Source: Planococcus liqunii (GTDB lineage: Bacteria; Bacillota; Bacilli; Bacillales_A; Planococcaceae). Taken from it: a stretch of 64,000 nucleotides of DNA. A model generated the notes under the pieces. It did not search any database. It had not been told where the DNA came from and saw only the letters and a program-made list of their open reading frames with translations. The translations under genes were made by a program, and so were the position numbers. The stretch covers positions 1,240,001-1,304,000 of the forward strand of contig NZ_CP129238.1 in NCBI RefSeq assembly GCF_030413595.1, written 5' to 3'. Below are positions 30,673 to 38,921 of this stretch, in pieces (positions within the stretch are counted from its first letter, which is position 1; every line of letters begins with the position of its first letter).

Positions 30673-31131
30673 ATGTATTTTATAGATAGAAACCAAATTA
30701 CAGAAACAGCAAGCCACATGGCTGCGCTGATTGATTTGTTCGAGGAAAAGAAAGAGTGGACATCGTTGCTGGACCATTTGGCATTGGAGCGCCTTGCGAA
30801 TAATTTGATTGAGTCGATGATCGATATGGGAAATTCCATGATTGACGGATTTATCATGCGCGATCCTGGCAGCTATGAGGACATCATTGATATTCTGGTG
30901 GACGAAAAAGTCATTACGGCAGAAATGGATGAACCATTGAAAAAGGTGATTGGGCTTCGGAAAATGCTGGTACGGGAATTTATGAAAGTGGACCATCAGG
31001 AATTGGTGGATGTTATTCGTGCAAACTACGTGCCATTGAAAGACTTTGCGCCGAAAGTTGAACATTATTTAGAGCATGAGCTGGGGCCGGTATCTGCATT
31101 TTTGCCGGAGTCTAACAATGAAAAATTATAA
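30673..31131 (+). CDS. yutE: HepT-like protein YutE (DUF86)
   Basis: A 152-aa all-helical protein of the DUF86/HepT (HEPN) group. In HepT ribonucleases the active site is R-x4-H-x-Y; here the equivalent stretch is RKMLVREF (residues 96-103), i.e. Arg instead of His and Phe instead of Tyr. No MNT-type antitoxin gene is adjacent, so a toxin role is unlikely. It starts after GGAGGG and overlaps yutF by 14 bases, the pairing known from B. subtilis. Confidence 0.82.
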   Translation: MYFIDRNQITETASHMAALIDLFEEKKEWTSLLDHLALERLANNLIESMIDMGNSMIDGFIMRDPGSYEDIIDILVDEKVITAEMDEPLKKVIGLRKMLVREFMKVDHQELVDVIRANYVPLKDFAPKVEHYLEHELGPVSAFLPESNNEKL

Positions 31132-31882
31132 AGCTTACTGCCTGGATTTAGACGGCACGGTCTACCGGGGAACAGAACCCATCGCAGAAGCGGTGGATTT
31201 TGTCCGCCGTCTTCAAACAGAAGGCATTGAACCGTTTTTTGTTACAAATAATGCTTCGATGACCCAGTTGCAGCTCCATCAAAAGCTCGCGCGATTTGGC
31301 ATTGATACAACAGAGTCCCAAATTATGTCTTCCGCACTTGCTGCCGCCAAATACATCAAGCGCTGGTATCCGAATAAGACGGTCTTTGTAATCGGTTCAG
31401 ACGGCCTGCATCAAGCGTTAGCGCAAGAAGGCATCTCGCAAGTTGAACAGGACGCCGATATCGTGGTGATGGGGATAGACCCTGCAGTCAACTATGAGAA
31501 ACTGGCAACGGCATGCCTGGAAGTCCGTAAAGGCGCCGTCTTTTTATCAACTAACCGCGATTTGGCATTTCCGTCGGAAAGAGGCTTGCTCCCAGGAAAC
31601 GGGGCATTTACGACGCTTGTTGCTGCTTCGACAGGAGTGGATCCGGTGTATATCGGCAAACCGGAAGGGCATATGCTCGACGCCATTCTTTATGAACACG
31701 GATTTGAAAAAAACGACATGGTCATGATCGGAGACAATTACGACACTGATATTTTAGCAGGCGTCCATTTTGAAATTGATACGGTCCACGTCAATACCGG
31801 TGTTACGCCAATGGAAGATGTTATGAAAAAAGATGTCCAGCCGACGCATCTGCTGGAACACCTTGGATTTTGGACATTATAA
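31118..31882 (+). CDS. yutF: HAD-family (IIA) phosphatase YutF
   Basis: A 254-aa haloacid-dehalogenase phosphatase of the NagD/AraL/p-nitrophenyl type. It opens YCLDLDGTVYRG (nucleophile Asp), followed by VTNNASMT, STNRD and MIGDNYDTDI with the metal-binding acids, and a C2 cap. The substrate may be a small phosphorylated metabolite; not determined. The ATG at 31118 lies inside the yutE end with GGAG eight bases upstream; the longer open frame before it lacks a ribosome site. Confidence 0.9.
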   Translation: MKNYKAYCLDLDGTVYRGTEPIAEAVDFVRRLQTEGIEPFFVTNNASMTQLQLHQKLARFGIDTTESQIMSSALAAAKYIKRWYPNKTVFVIGSDGLHQALAQEGISQVEQDADIVVMGIDPAVNYEKLATACLEVRKGAVFLSTNRDLAFPSERGLLPGNGAFTTLVAASTGVDPVYIGKPEGHMLDAILYEHGFEKNDMVMIGDNYDTDILAGVHFEIDTVHVNTGVTPMEDVMKKDVQPTHLLEHLGFWTL

Positions 31883-31929
31883 GAAAAGTGAAAGCACCTA
31901 CCGGATCTGGGCGCTGGAGTCTGGACAAA

Positions 31930-31955
31930 ATAAAAAAGCCGCTGGGAACGGCTTA
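31930..31955 (-). terminator. Terminator of yuzB
   Basis: On the minus strand AAGCCG-TTCCCAG-CGGCTT followed by TTTTATTTT; the stem overlaps the stop codon of yuzB. Confidence 0.75.
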
Positions 31956-32189
31956 GAATAAAGGATTTTCTTCTATAAACTCATAAACATTCTTGGTCAG
32001 CTCTTCGGGCGAATCTGCTTCTACGATTTCACCATTTACGAGTGCATATAGAGATTCCGAACATTTTGTGCAATAACTTAAACAGCCATATTCCAGGACA
32101 TCAAGATTGGGATCCCGTTCCAGTTTTTCAAAAGATTCTTGTGATCCATTTGCTATATTGCTGATGCAAAATTCCACAATTGGTTTCAT
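31953..32189 (-). CDS. yuzB: YuzB family protein (DUF1450)
   Basis: A 78-aa protein of the DUF1450 family: [32 protein letters not shown] and a C-terminal FIEENPLF. The CxxxC-type cysteines and one N-terminal Cys suggest a thioredoxin-like ferredoxin (2Fe-2S) or redox fold, but no function is proven. The ATG at 32189 has GAGGTG six bases before; the upstream GTG is part of that site. It is divergent from yutJ, sharing a regulatory region. Confidence 0.88.
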   Translation of the reverse strand: MKPIVEFCISNIANGSQESFEKLERDPNLDVLEYGCLSYCTKCSESLYALVNGEIVEADSPEELTKNVYEFIEENPLF

Positions 32190-32264
32190 TTTGGTCACCT
32201 CGCTACTTTGAAATCCTACCTTTTTTTATAGCAGTAGTCAATTAATTGATTTCTGTATAATAGC

Positions 32265-32293
32265 TTGTGAAAGTTATCACAATCAGCTATACT
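32265..32293 (+). promoter_or_regulatory. yutJ promoter with Rex-type operator
   Basis: TTGTGA (32265-32270), 17 bases, TATACT (32288-32293) form a good SigmaA promoter. The bases 32265-32282 read TTGTGAAAGTTATCACAA, one mismatch from the known Rex pattern TTGTGAA-N4-TTCACAA. A CRP/FNR-like TGTGA-N6-TCACA reading is also possible. A repressor here would cover the -35 box. Confidence 0.7.
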
Positions 32294-32340
32294 CTTATTT
32301 GAGAAATTGTGCAGATATACGGATGAAAAGGGAGATACTT

Positions 32341-33408
32341 ATGCGAAAATTAGTTTTACTCGGCGGTGGATATGGGAATATGCGGATATTACTTCGCCTG
32401 TTGCCAAATAACCTTCCGCTTGATACCGAAATTATTTTAATCGACCGAACGCCATTCCATAGCATGAAGACGGAATTTTATGCGCTTGCTGCAGGAACAG
32501 CGTCGGACCATGAAGTGCGGGTGGCATTCCCTGAAAGCGACCGCTTGACAATGGTCCACGGAGAAATTGAAAAAATCAGCATGGATGAAAACTGCGTTGT
32601 CATGGAAAACGGCGACTGCATCGAATACGATGATTTGGTCATTGGCTTGGGCTGTGAAGACAAATACCACAGCGTTCCAGGAGCGGACGAATTCACGTAC
32701 AGCATCCAGACGATCGGCAAAACACGCGAAACCTTTAAAACGCTCTTAGGCCTTCCTTCTGGCGCGGTAGTTGGCGTTGTTGGCGCCGGCCTTAGCGGAA
32801 TTGAACTGGCAAGCGAACTGCGTGAAAGCAGACAAGATCTTCAAATCAAGCTGTTCGACCGGAGTCCGCGAATTTTGCGGGACTTCCCGGAACGCTTAAG
32901 CAATTTCGTTAAAAAATGGTTCGATAAAAACAACGTGGAAGTGATTCCGAGCTCCAACATCACGAAAGTGGAGCCGAATCTTCTTTATAACCACGAAGAC
33001 ACGATTCCGGTGGATGCGGTAGTTTGGACGGCAGGCATCCAACCGGTGAAAGTAGTGCGTGAACTGGGGCTTGAAAGCGACAGCAGCGGACGCATTGTGA
33101 TCAACCAGTACCACCAAATTCCAAATCATGAAAACGTCTATGTTGTGGGCGACTGTGCGGCGTTGCCAATGGCGCCATCTGCGCAGCTGGCAGAAGAACA
33201 AGCGGAACAAATTGTCAAAGTGCTGTCGGCAACTTGGAGAAACCAGCCGCTGCCTGAGCAGATGCCGGAAATCCAGCTAAAAGGATTCCTTGGGTCGCTC
33301 GGCAAAAAGCAAGGTTTCGCTTATCTGGCAGACCGTACTGTAACAGGCCGCATTGCCCGTCTGATGAAGTCTGGCGTGCTTTGGATGTACAAATGGCATA
33401 ATGGCTGA
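32341..33408 (+). CDS. yutJ: NDH-2-like FAD/NAD(P) oxidoreductase YutJ
   Basis: A 355-aa pyridine nucleotide-disulfide family flavoprotein related to type II NADH dehydrogenases. N-terminal FAD loop GGGYGNM, NAD loop GVVGAGLSGIELASEL, and VYVVGDCAALP for the FAD. It is about 40 residues shorter than Ndh and the C-terminal membrane-binding tail is short. The ATG at 32341 follows AAGGGAG. The Rex-type operator upstream supports a role in NADH balance. Activity is not proven. Confidence 0.88.
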   Translation: MRKLVLLGGGYGNMRILLRLLPNNLPLDTEIILIDRTPFHSMKTEFYALAAGTASDHEVRVAFPESDRLTMVHGEIEKISMDENCVVMENGDCIEYDDLVIGLGCEDKYHSVPGADEFTYSIQTIGKTRETFKTLLGLPSGAVVGVVGAGLSGIELASELRESRQDLQIKLFDRSPRILRDFPERLSNFVKKWFDKNNVEVIPSSNITKVEPNLLYNHEDTIPVDAVVWTAGIQPVKVVRELGLESDSSGRIVINQYHQIPNHENVYVVGDCAALPMAPSAQLAEEQAEQIVKVLSATWRNQPLPEQMPEIQLKGFLGSLGKKQGFAYLADRTVTGRIARLMKSGVLWMYKWHNG

Positions 33409-33491
33409 TTAGAGAAAAGTAACATTAACATATTGCGGATTTTGTAAGAGACTTTCTTTCTGAATCTGAAGCGTTATGCAAAATTAAAGTG

Positions 33492-33541
33492 AAAAGAGGC
33501 TGCCGTAGCGAGTGAGAGCTTATACGGAAGCCTCTTTTTTT
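33492..33541 (+). terminator. Terminator of yutJ
   Basis: AAAGAGGCT and AGCCTCTTT plus inner CCGTA/TACGG, followed by T run. Confidence 0.85.
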
Positions 33542-33650
33542 GCTTACTTGAAATGGCTGTTGTAAATCAATGGAATAGCTTTTTCAATTCATGTACTTTA
33601 AGAAGATAAGTCCTCAAACAATATACAAACTAGGATGATTTTTGGTAATG

Positions 33651-33683
33651 GCCTTAACACATTGGTGTTTAAGGTCTTTTTGC
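33651..33683 (+). terminator. Orphan terminator-like hairpin
   Basis: GGCCTTAACAC pairs with GTGTTTAAGGTC with one bulge, followed by TTTTT. No gene ends just before it, so it could close a short RNA starting after 33541. Confidence 0.55.
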
Positions 33684-34129
33684 GTTAAAAGTAAACTTTT
33701 AGAGGTTTAAACTAAACTTACATTTTAAAAACTGTAAAATTGTTGCGGAATTTTTGTAAGAAAACTAACAACGAACACTCTAGAACTTATATGGCAAAAT
33801 CAGTAAAGTGTCAATATAGTTAGAATTTACTGAAAACAAAGCCCGGAAGACTGAAAGAAAAGAGAGGAGATGCAAACATTTCTAGTTCTTTGCTTTTAAA
33901 TGATTAGACTACAAATTAGATGAATAGTTTACAAGCTTTATTCCGTATGACTTTATATGTGAATATGAAACGGCGGTTCTTCGAATAAATGAAAGCGGAT
34001 ACATAGAGTCGCCGCCTCAACTTGATGGACAGGCTGGAAAAAGAAAAGTCTCTGCTGCGATTTTTGGTGGGCTATTTATAGAAATACATGTATATATTCT
34101 GGTAGTTAATTTGAAGTGGAGGGGAAGGA

Positions 34130-35452
34130 ATGGATCATATGCACCCAATAACTGATATTGAAAAAAGAACGGTCAAGAAAACGATGAAAAGGATTTTGCC
34201 GTTTATTTTACTTCTTTATGCAGTTGCTTTTTTGGATAGGATCAATCTTGGGTTTGCTGCTCTAGAGATGAATGCAGATTTAGCCTTAACAGCTGAAGTA
34301 TTCGGTTTGTTATCGGGTTTATTCTTTATCGGTTATTTCCTGTTTGAAGTTCCAAGTAATTTGATGTTAAAAAAGTTTGGTGCAAAATTATGGATTTCTC
34401 GTATTATGATTACTTGGGGAATTATCGTTGTATTGACGGGGTTTGTACAATCTGCTGCACATTTGTATATACTGCGCTTCTTACTTGGGGTGGCTGAAGC
34501 GGGTTTTACTCCTGGCATCATTCTTTACTTAACGTATTGGTTCAGAGCGCGTGAAAGAGGGAAAGCAACCGCTGTCTTTTTCGTCGCGTTGCCCTTGAGT
34601 GCGTTGGTAGGGGCACCGCTGTCTACTTGGATTATCGATACAATTTCTTGGGGTGGTTTAGCAGGATGGAGATGGATGTTCATTTTAGAAGGTATACCGG
34701 CCGTGCTATTGGGAATTGTTGTTTTGTTTTACCTGACAAATAAGCCGGCTGATGCGAAGTGGCTGACAGTTGAAGAAAAAACATGGCTTGAAGGCGAATT
34801 GGAAAAAGAGAGAGAGTTAAGCTCTATGGTTAATAAAACTTCGCATCGTGCCATGTTGAAAGATTCGAAAGTCTGGAAATTGTCTCTTGTTAATATGGCC
34901 GGCTTCGTTGCTGTAAATGGGTTGTCATATTGGATGCCGACAATTCTTAAATCTTTATCTTCTTCTTCGACGACAAATATTCAAATCGGCTGGTTGGCCA
35001 TGATTCCATCACTTATCGCCATTCCGGCCATACTGTTTGTTGGATGGAATGCAGATCGGACAAACTCTTATAAAAAGCATTTAATTGCCTGCATTTCAAT
35101 TGCTATGGTTGGCCTCATAGGATGTGCGCTGGTACCGACTGCTCCTTTAATGGTCCTAATGTTATCGATTACTTCTGCAGGATTATACGGAATATCGGGT
35201 TCATTCTATGCATATTTAACGTTCTTCTTTACGCAATCAACAGCACCTGCAGGCATTGCCTTGGTAAGCTCGCTTTCTGCAATTGGCGGTTTTATTGGCC
35301 CGATGCTGCTGGGTGTCGTAGAGTTAAGAGAAGGCATGTTTGTTATTGCTGGCTTTATGCTTATCAGTCTCGTTACACTTTTCACTTTAAAACTAGAGAA
35401 GAACCGAAAGAACGAGCTTATAGCAGAACAACCTCTTGAAGTTTCAAATTAA
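34130..35452 (+). CDS. MFS transporter, anion:cation symporter (ACS) type
   Basis: A 440-aa transporter with 12 predicted helices. LPFILLLYAVAFLDRINLGFAA in TM1 and LRFLLGVAEAGFTPGIILYLTYWF in TM4 are typical of the ACS group that takes up organic anions such as galactonate, tartrate or hydroxyphenylacetate. The substrate is unknown and no catabolic gene lies beside it. The ATG follows GGGGAAGG. It sits between yutJ and yuzD/yutI, genes that are close neighbours in B. subtilis, so it looks like an insertion. Confidence 0.88.
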   Translation: MDHMHPITDIEKRTVKKTMKRILPFILLLYAVAFLDRINLGFAALEMNADLALTAEVFGLLSGLFFIGYFLFEVPSNLMLKKFGAKLWISRIMITWGIIVVLTGFVQSAAHLYILRFLLGVAEAGFTPGIILYLTYWFRARERGKATAVFFVALPLSALVGAPLSTWIIDTISWGGLAGWRWMFILEGIPAVLLGIVVLFYLTNKPADAKWLTVEEKTWLEGELEKERELSSMVNKTSHRAMLKDSKVWKLSLVNMAGFVAVNGLSYWMPTILKSLSSSSTTNIQIGWLAMIPSLIAIPAILFVGWNADRTNSYKKHLIACISIAMVGLIGCALVPTAPLMVLMLSITSAGLYGISGSFYAYLTFFFTQSTAPAGIALVSSLSAIGGFIGPMLLGVVELREGMFVIAGFMLISLVTLFTLKLEKNRKNELIAEQPLEVSN

Positions 35453-35469
35453 AAAAACCTAATATAAAT

Positions 35470-35499
35470 GAAAAAGCGCTCATAGGAGCGCTTTTTTTA
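35470..35499. terminator. Bidirectional terminator between the MFS gene and yuzD
   Basis: AAAAAGCGCTC-ATAG-GAGCGCTTTTTTT between two convergent genes. Confidence 0.9.
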
Positions 35500-35823
35500 T
35501 GCTTCTGCTGAGAAGCCGTGCTTTTCAAGTTCTTTGTATACCGGTTTCAACTGGACGTAGCCTTCGCCGACAACTTCGCCTTCGACTAATACAAGCGGAT
35601 AGAAAAATTCATCGTCCAGGATCCGCTGGGCGTAGTCTTTGCGGTGTTCCAGGTCTTGCTGTTTCTCAATATCGATATAGGTAATTGAAAATGGCTGGTC
35701 CTTGTATTTACGAGAAATTGCCGCTTCGAGCCATTCATAGGTGTCTATGGAAGAAGGGGCATTGACGCAGCTTGCACAAATAACATCGGTTCCGTAAACT
35801 TCAATCGAGATTTCTTTTGGCAT
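35497..35823 (-). CDS. yuzD: YuzD family protein (DUF1462)
   Basis: A 108-aa predicted thioredoxin-fold oxidoreductase: ISIEVYGTDVICASCVNAPSS contains a CASC motif (Cys17 and Cys20), then ITYIDIEKQQD and YPLVLVEGEVVGEG. Function is not proven; a disulfide reductase or iron-sulfur redox role is plausible from the motif and from being divergent to the Nfu-type gene yutI. The shared 83-bp gap carries a PerR-type box. Confidence 0.85.
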   Translation of the reverse strand: MPKEISIEVYGTDVICASCVNAPSSIDTYEWLEAAISRKYKDQPFSITYIDIEKQQDLEHRKDYAQRILDDEFFYPLVLVEGEVVGEGYVQLKPVYKELEKHGFSAEA

Positions 35824-35873
35824 TTTAGTGTACCTCCTGTAAATTCATTAGTGGCTTTTTCCTCTCAATCACA

Positions 35874-35888
35874 TTATAATGATTATAA
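35874..35888. promoter_or_regulatory. PerR-type box between yuzD and yutI
   Basis: TTATAAT-G-ATTATAA is an exact match to the B. subtilis PerR consensus TTATAATNATTATAA and overlaps two TATAAT -10-like elements. Fur (TGATAATNATTATCA) fits less well because of the outer bases. Bound PerR would repress yutI, and perhaps yuzD, until peroxide inactivates it. Confidence 0.75.
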
Positions 35889-35906
35889 TGAAAGGAGTCG
35901 ATATAA

Positions 35907-36143
35907 ATGACTGAAGCTATGATGGAAAGCCAAGTAATGGAAGTCTTAGATAAATTGCGTCCATTCCTTTTGCGTGACGGTGGAGACTGTGAGCTTGTAG
36001 ATGTGGAGGATGGAATCGTAAAACTTCGTCTTCTGGGTGCATGCGGAAGCTGCCCAAGTTCGACCATTACATTAAAAGCAGGTATTGAACGCGCATTGAT
36101 GGAAGAAATTCCTGGCGTTGTAGAAGTAGAACAAGTATTTTAA
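35907..36143 (+). CDS. yutI: NifU C-terminal-like (Nfu) Fe-S carrier YutI
   Basis: A 78-aa protein made of one NifU-type domain: [18 protein letters not shown] and the cluster-binding CGSCPSS (CxxC). It delivers assembled clusters to client proteins downstream of SufBC2D. The ATG is preceded by AAAGGAG. A PerR-type box lies on its promoter, implying induction by peroxide, when clusters are damaged. A terminator closes the gene. Confidence 0.93.
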   Translation: MTEAMMESQVMEVLDKLRPFLLRDGGDCELVDVEDGIVKLRLLGACGSCPSSTITLKAGIERALMEEIPGVVEVEQVF

Positions 36144-36147
36144 TGCC

Positions 36148-36174
36148 AAGGGACCCCTCATAGGTCCCTTTTTT
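36148..36174 (+). terminator. Terminator of yutI
   Basis: AAGGGACC-CCTCAT-AGGTCCCTT with T run. Confidence 0.85.
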
Positions 36175-36262
36175 GCTACATATAATTAACGCCTGCCACA
36201 AGCTTGTTCGCTTGAAGCGGGCAAACATTTATTGCTATGATGATGAAAGAGGAGTGATAGGC

Positions 36263-36625
36263 ATGGCACAAGTAGTTGAAATTACTGAAGCGGCTTCTTT
36301 TCAAGTCAAAGAAATGATGCGCCATAACGAAGAAGAAGATTCATTTCTTCGCGTAGCTGTTAAAGGCGGAGGCTGCAGCGGATTGACATACGGAATGGGC
36401 TTTGAAAAAGAACAAGGCTCTGATGATGATATATTGGAACAATTCGGCATCCGCATTTTAGTGGCGAGAGAAGATGCACCTATTTTGACCGGTACAGTAG
36501 TTGATTACAAGCAGTCATTGATGGGCGGCGGCTTCACCATTGAAAACCCGAACGCCATCGCTTCATGCGGCTGTGGAACTTCTTTCCGAACTGCCAAAAA
36601 AGCGGGTACGCCGGAAAGTTGTTAA
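36263..36625 (+). CDS. yutM: A-type Fe-S carrier YutM (SufA/ErpA family)
   Basis: A 120-aa A-type carrier. The three cysteines are present: GGGCSGLTYGM and SCGCG near the C-terminus. It hands clusters to apoproteins. The ATG at 36263 follows AGAGGAG; the open frame extends 30 codons upstream without a ribosome site. It has its own terminator on each side and is not within the suf operon. Confidence 0.93.
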   Translation: MAQVVEITEAASFQVKEMMRHNEEEDSFLRVAVKGGGCSGLTYGMGFEKEQGSDDDILEQFGIRILVAREDAPILTGTVVDYKQSLMGGGFTIENPNAIASCGCGTSFRTAKKAGTPESC

Positions 36626-36630
36626 AGTGG

Positions 36631-36659
36631 AAAACCTTCTCATCTGAGAAGGTTTTTTA
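36631..36659 (+). terminator. Terminator of yutM
   Basis: AAAACCTTCTCATCTGAGAA then GGTTTTTT: arms AACCTTCTCA and TGAGAAGGTT. Confidence 0.88.
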
Positions 36660-36793
36660 ATTTAGAATACACCTAAGGAACGGCAATTTGCAGAAAGCAA
36701 GCACATTGCACAAGTTCTTTCTTAATCAATGCGGACATCCGTAATAATTCCATCACACTTGATGGATAAAGCTTACAGCAAGGGAATTGTGAG

Positions 36794-36822
36794 TTGAAAA
36801 CGGTATACAAAAGGGCTAATAT
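36794..36822 (+). promoter_or_regulatory. SigmaA promoter of yumB
   Basis: TTGAAA (36794-36799), 17 bases, TAATAT (36817-36822). The leader to the start codon is about 45 bases. Confidence 0.75.
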
Positions 36823-36873
36823 AGAGTGTAGGAGTATATAAGCTTTAAAAATGACTTGAAGGTGGTTGCGATT

Positions 36874-38091
36874 GTGGTTAAGAGACCCTCAATTTTAGTA
36901 CTAGGAGCAGGATACGGCGGTTTGACTACTGTAGTAAACTTGCAGAAAGTGTTGGGCACAGATGGTGCTGACATTACGTTGATCAATAAAAACGAATACC
37001 ATTACGAAAGCACTTGGCTTCACGAAGCTGCTGCTGGAACACTTCTTCCAGAACAAGTTCGTTACGATATCAAAGATGTAATCGATAGCGTGAAAACGAA
37101 ATTTGTCCAAGCAACAGTAGAAGCAATCGATGTTAAAGGCAAAAAAGTAACGACAGATAACGGTGTCTTTACATACGATTATCTTGTGATCGGTTTAGGG
37201 TTCGAAGGGGAAACTTTCGGAATTCCTGGCCTTGATAAATATGCACTTTCGATTGCGAACGTTAAAGCTGCACGTTATATCCGTGAGCACATCGAGTTCC
37301 AATTTGCGAACTGGTCAGCGGAAGAAGAAAAAGACGATAGCCGTTTGACAATTGTTGTCGGCGGAGCCGGATTTACAGGAATCGAGTTCTTAGGCGAACT
37401 TGCTAACCGTGTACCTGAACTTTGCAAAGAATACGATGTACCGCGCGAAAAAGTTCGTGTTGTCTGTGTAGAGGCAGCACCAATGGTATTGCCTGGATTT
37501 GATCCGGAACTTGTCAGCTATGCAGTAGGCAAATTGGAATCCAAAGGAATCGAATTCTCAATCGGTACGCCGGTTGTTGAAGCGACGCCTGAAGGGGTTA
37601 ACATTAAAAAAGGCGACGATAAATTCGAATTCATCAAAGCCGGTACAGTGGTTTGGGCTGCAGGCGTACGCGGCAGCAAGCTGATCGAAGAGTCGGGGAT
37701 TGAAAACATGCGCGCCCGCGTAAAAGTGGAACCGGACCTTCGCGCTCCAGGCTTCTCGGATGTCTTTATCGTTGGCGACTGTGCATTGATGATCAACGAA
37801 GAAACAAACCGTCCATACCCACCGACTGCACAAATTGCGATGCAGCAAGGTGAAACAATAGCGAAAAACATCAACTCCTTGATCAAAGGCGAAGATACAA
37901 TGCCGTTCGTTCCTGACTTGAAAGGAACAGTTTGTTCTTTAGGCGAAGATGATGCTATCGGCGTCGTATTCGGCAAGAAGATTACTGGCAAACGTGCTTC
38001 ATTCATGAAGAAAATGATCGACAACCGTGCATTGCTATTGGTTGGCGGACCTGGCCTTGTGATGAAAAAAGGTAAATTCAACGTTCTATAA
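36874..38091 (+). CDS. yumB: NDH-2-type NADH dehydrogenase-like flavoprotein YumB
   Basis: A 405-aa type II NADH dehydrogenase family protein. FAD loop [13 protein letters not shown] loop [16 protein letters not shown], and [25 protein letters not shown] as in Ndh. The C-terminus ends [11 protein letters not shown], where a membrane-binding region lies in the family. The start is GTG at 36874, eight bases after GAAGGTGG. No Rex box is seen here, unlike yutJ, so the two paralogs are probably regulated differently. Confidence 0.92.
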   Translation: MVKRPSILVLGAGYGGLTTVVNLQKVLGTDGADITLINKNEYHYESTWLHEAAAGTLLPEQVRYDIKDVIDSVKTKFVQATVEAIDVKGKKVTTDNGVFTYDYLVIGLGFEGETFGIPGLDKYALSIANVKAARYIREHIEFQFANWSAEEEKDDSRLTIVVGGAGFTGIEFLGELANRVPELCKEYDVPREKVRVVCVEAAPMVLPGFDPELVSYAVGKLESKGIEFSIGTPVVEATPEGVNIKKGDDKFEFIKAGTVVWAAGVRGSKLIEESGIENMRARVKVEPDLRAPGFSDVFIVGDCALMINEETNRPYPPTAQIAMQQGETIAKNINSLIKGEDTMPFVPDLKGTVCSLGEDDAIGVVFGKKITGKRASFMKKMIDNRALLLVGGPGLVMKKGKFNVL

Positions 38092-38098
38092 TCAGATC

Positions 38099-38127
38099 AA
38101 AAGCCTCCGCTTGCGGGGGCTTTTTTT
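38099..38127 (+). terminator. Terminator of yumB
   Basis: AAAAGCCTCCGC-TT-GCGGGGGCTTTTTTT. Confidence 0.9.
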
Positions 38128-38142
38128 GTTAAAGGGGATGAA

Positions 38143-38646
38143 ATGTGGATGGCAAAACACAAACGCGGAAACATCTGGCTCGGAGCAGCCGGATTAGTCG
38201 TTAACGGCAGAAACGAATGGCTGGTGGTGAAAAAGCGCTACGGCGGGCTGAATGGCAAATGGTCGCTGCCTGCAGGCTTTGTCATGGCGACGGAAACAAT
38301 CGATGAAGCAGCGGTCCGGGAAGTGAAAGAAGAAACCGGAATTGATTGCGAAGTGCTTGGAATGATTGGTTTTCGGACCGGGGTAATCCGGGAGGAAATC
38401 AGCGACAATATGGCCGTCTTTTTAATGAAAGCAAGAGAGGAGAATCAGCCGATCGCTGCACAGCTTTCAGAACTTTATGAAGCGGCTTGGCTGTCTCCAG
38501 AGAAGTTGGCAGAAGATGATTCAGTATCAGTCATGCTTCAGGAAATGGTGAATTATGTGCTTGAAGAAGGATTCGAGGCTATAGAAGATGTAAACCCGGG
38601 AGATGTTTTCGGCTATTCTACATATAAATTATTTTTTAAAAAATAG
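38143..38646 (+). CDS. Nudix hydrolase
   Basis: A 167-aa protein with a complete Nudix box: GFVMATETIDEAAVREVKEE followed by TGI (about residues 44-66), preceded by WSLPAG. Such enzymes hydrolyse nucleoside diphosphates linked to another moiety; the substrate is unknown, perhaps a coenzyme or damaged nucleotide. The ATG at 38143 follows AAAGGGG closely; ATG at 38149 is an alternative. It lies 51 bases after yumB but past a terminator. Confidence 0.88.
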   Translation: MWMAKHKRGNIWLGAAGLVVNGRNEWLVVKKRYGGLNGKWSLPAGFVMATETIDEAAVREVKEETGIDCEVLGMIGFRTGVIREEISDNMAVFLMKAREENQPIAAQLSELYEAAWLSPEKLAEDDSVSVMLQEMVNYVLEEGFEAIEDVNPGDVFGYSTYKLFFKK

Positions 38647-38788
38647 AGCATATGAAAGCTGAAAGTGGAATATGAAAGAAAAAAAGGGATGTATCCGTTT
38701 ACATCTCTTTTTTCTATTGTTGCATAATAAAAAAAGACATGGTATATTATCAGAATATTAAAAACAATGACAGAGGGAGGTGTTTCGA

Positions 38789-38914
38789 ATGACAGTTTTT
38801 AAAAAGGCAATGCCTACAAATAAATGCCCTTATTGTGCAGGCCAAGGATACTTCCAGCTGCGATTGGGCGGTTCAGAAACGTGCTCCCGCTGTTCAGGTT
38901 CCGGCAAAAAATGA
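38789..38914 (+). CDS. yuiA: YuiA-type small zinc-finger protein
   Basis: A 41-aa protein with two DnaJ-like CxxCxGxG halves: CPYCAGQGYFQL and CSRCSGSGKK, which would bind one zinc ion. Function is unknown. It has a clear GGGAGG site and its own strong terminator. In B. subtilis yuiA is next to yuiB, which here follows after a repeat array. Confidence 0.88.
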   Translation: MTVFKKAMPTNKCPYCAGQGYFQLRLGGSETCSRCSGSGKK

Positions 38915-38921
38915 TCCCCCG

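Larger units (their letters stand above)
33409..34129. other. Gene-poor stretch of 721 bp upstream of the MFS gene
   Basis: It contains the yutJ terminator (33492-33541), an orphan terminator (33651-33683) and AT-rich DNA with no convincing gene. A tiny frame starting ATG at 33870 after GAGGAG codes only nine residues. A stop-free frame of about 70 codons without a start runs from about 33931 to beyond 34100 (FICEYETAVLRINESGYIE), perhaps a gene remnant or chance. Confidence 0.6.

Noticed and set aside
30673..31131. YutE as a HepT toxin
   Set aside because: The catalytic His and Tyr are replaced and there is no MNT-type antitoxin gene.
36786..36800. Rex-type site upstream of yumB
   Set aside because: Only the half TTGTGA is present, without the second arm.
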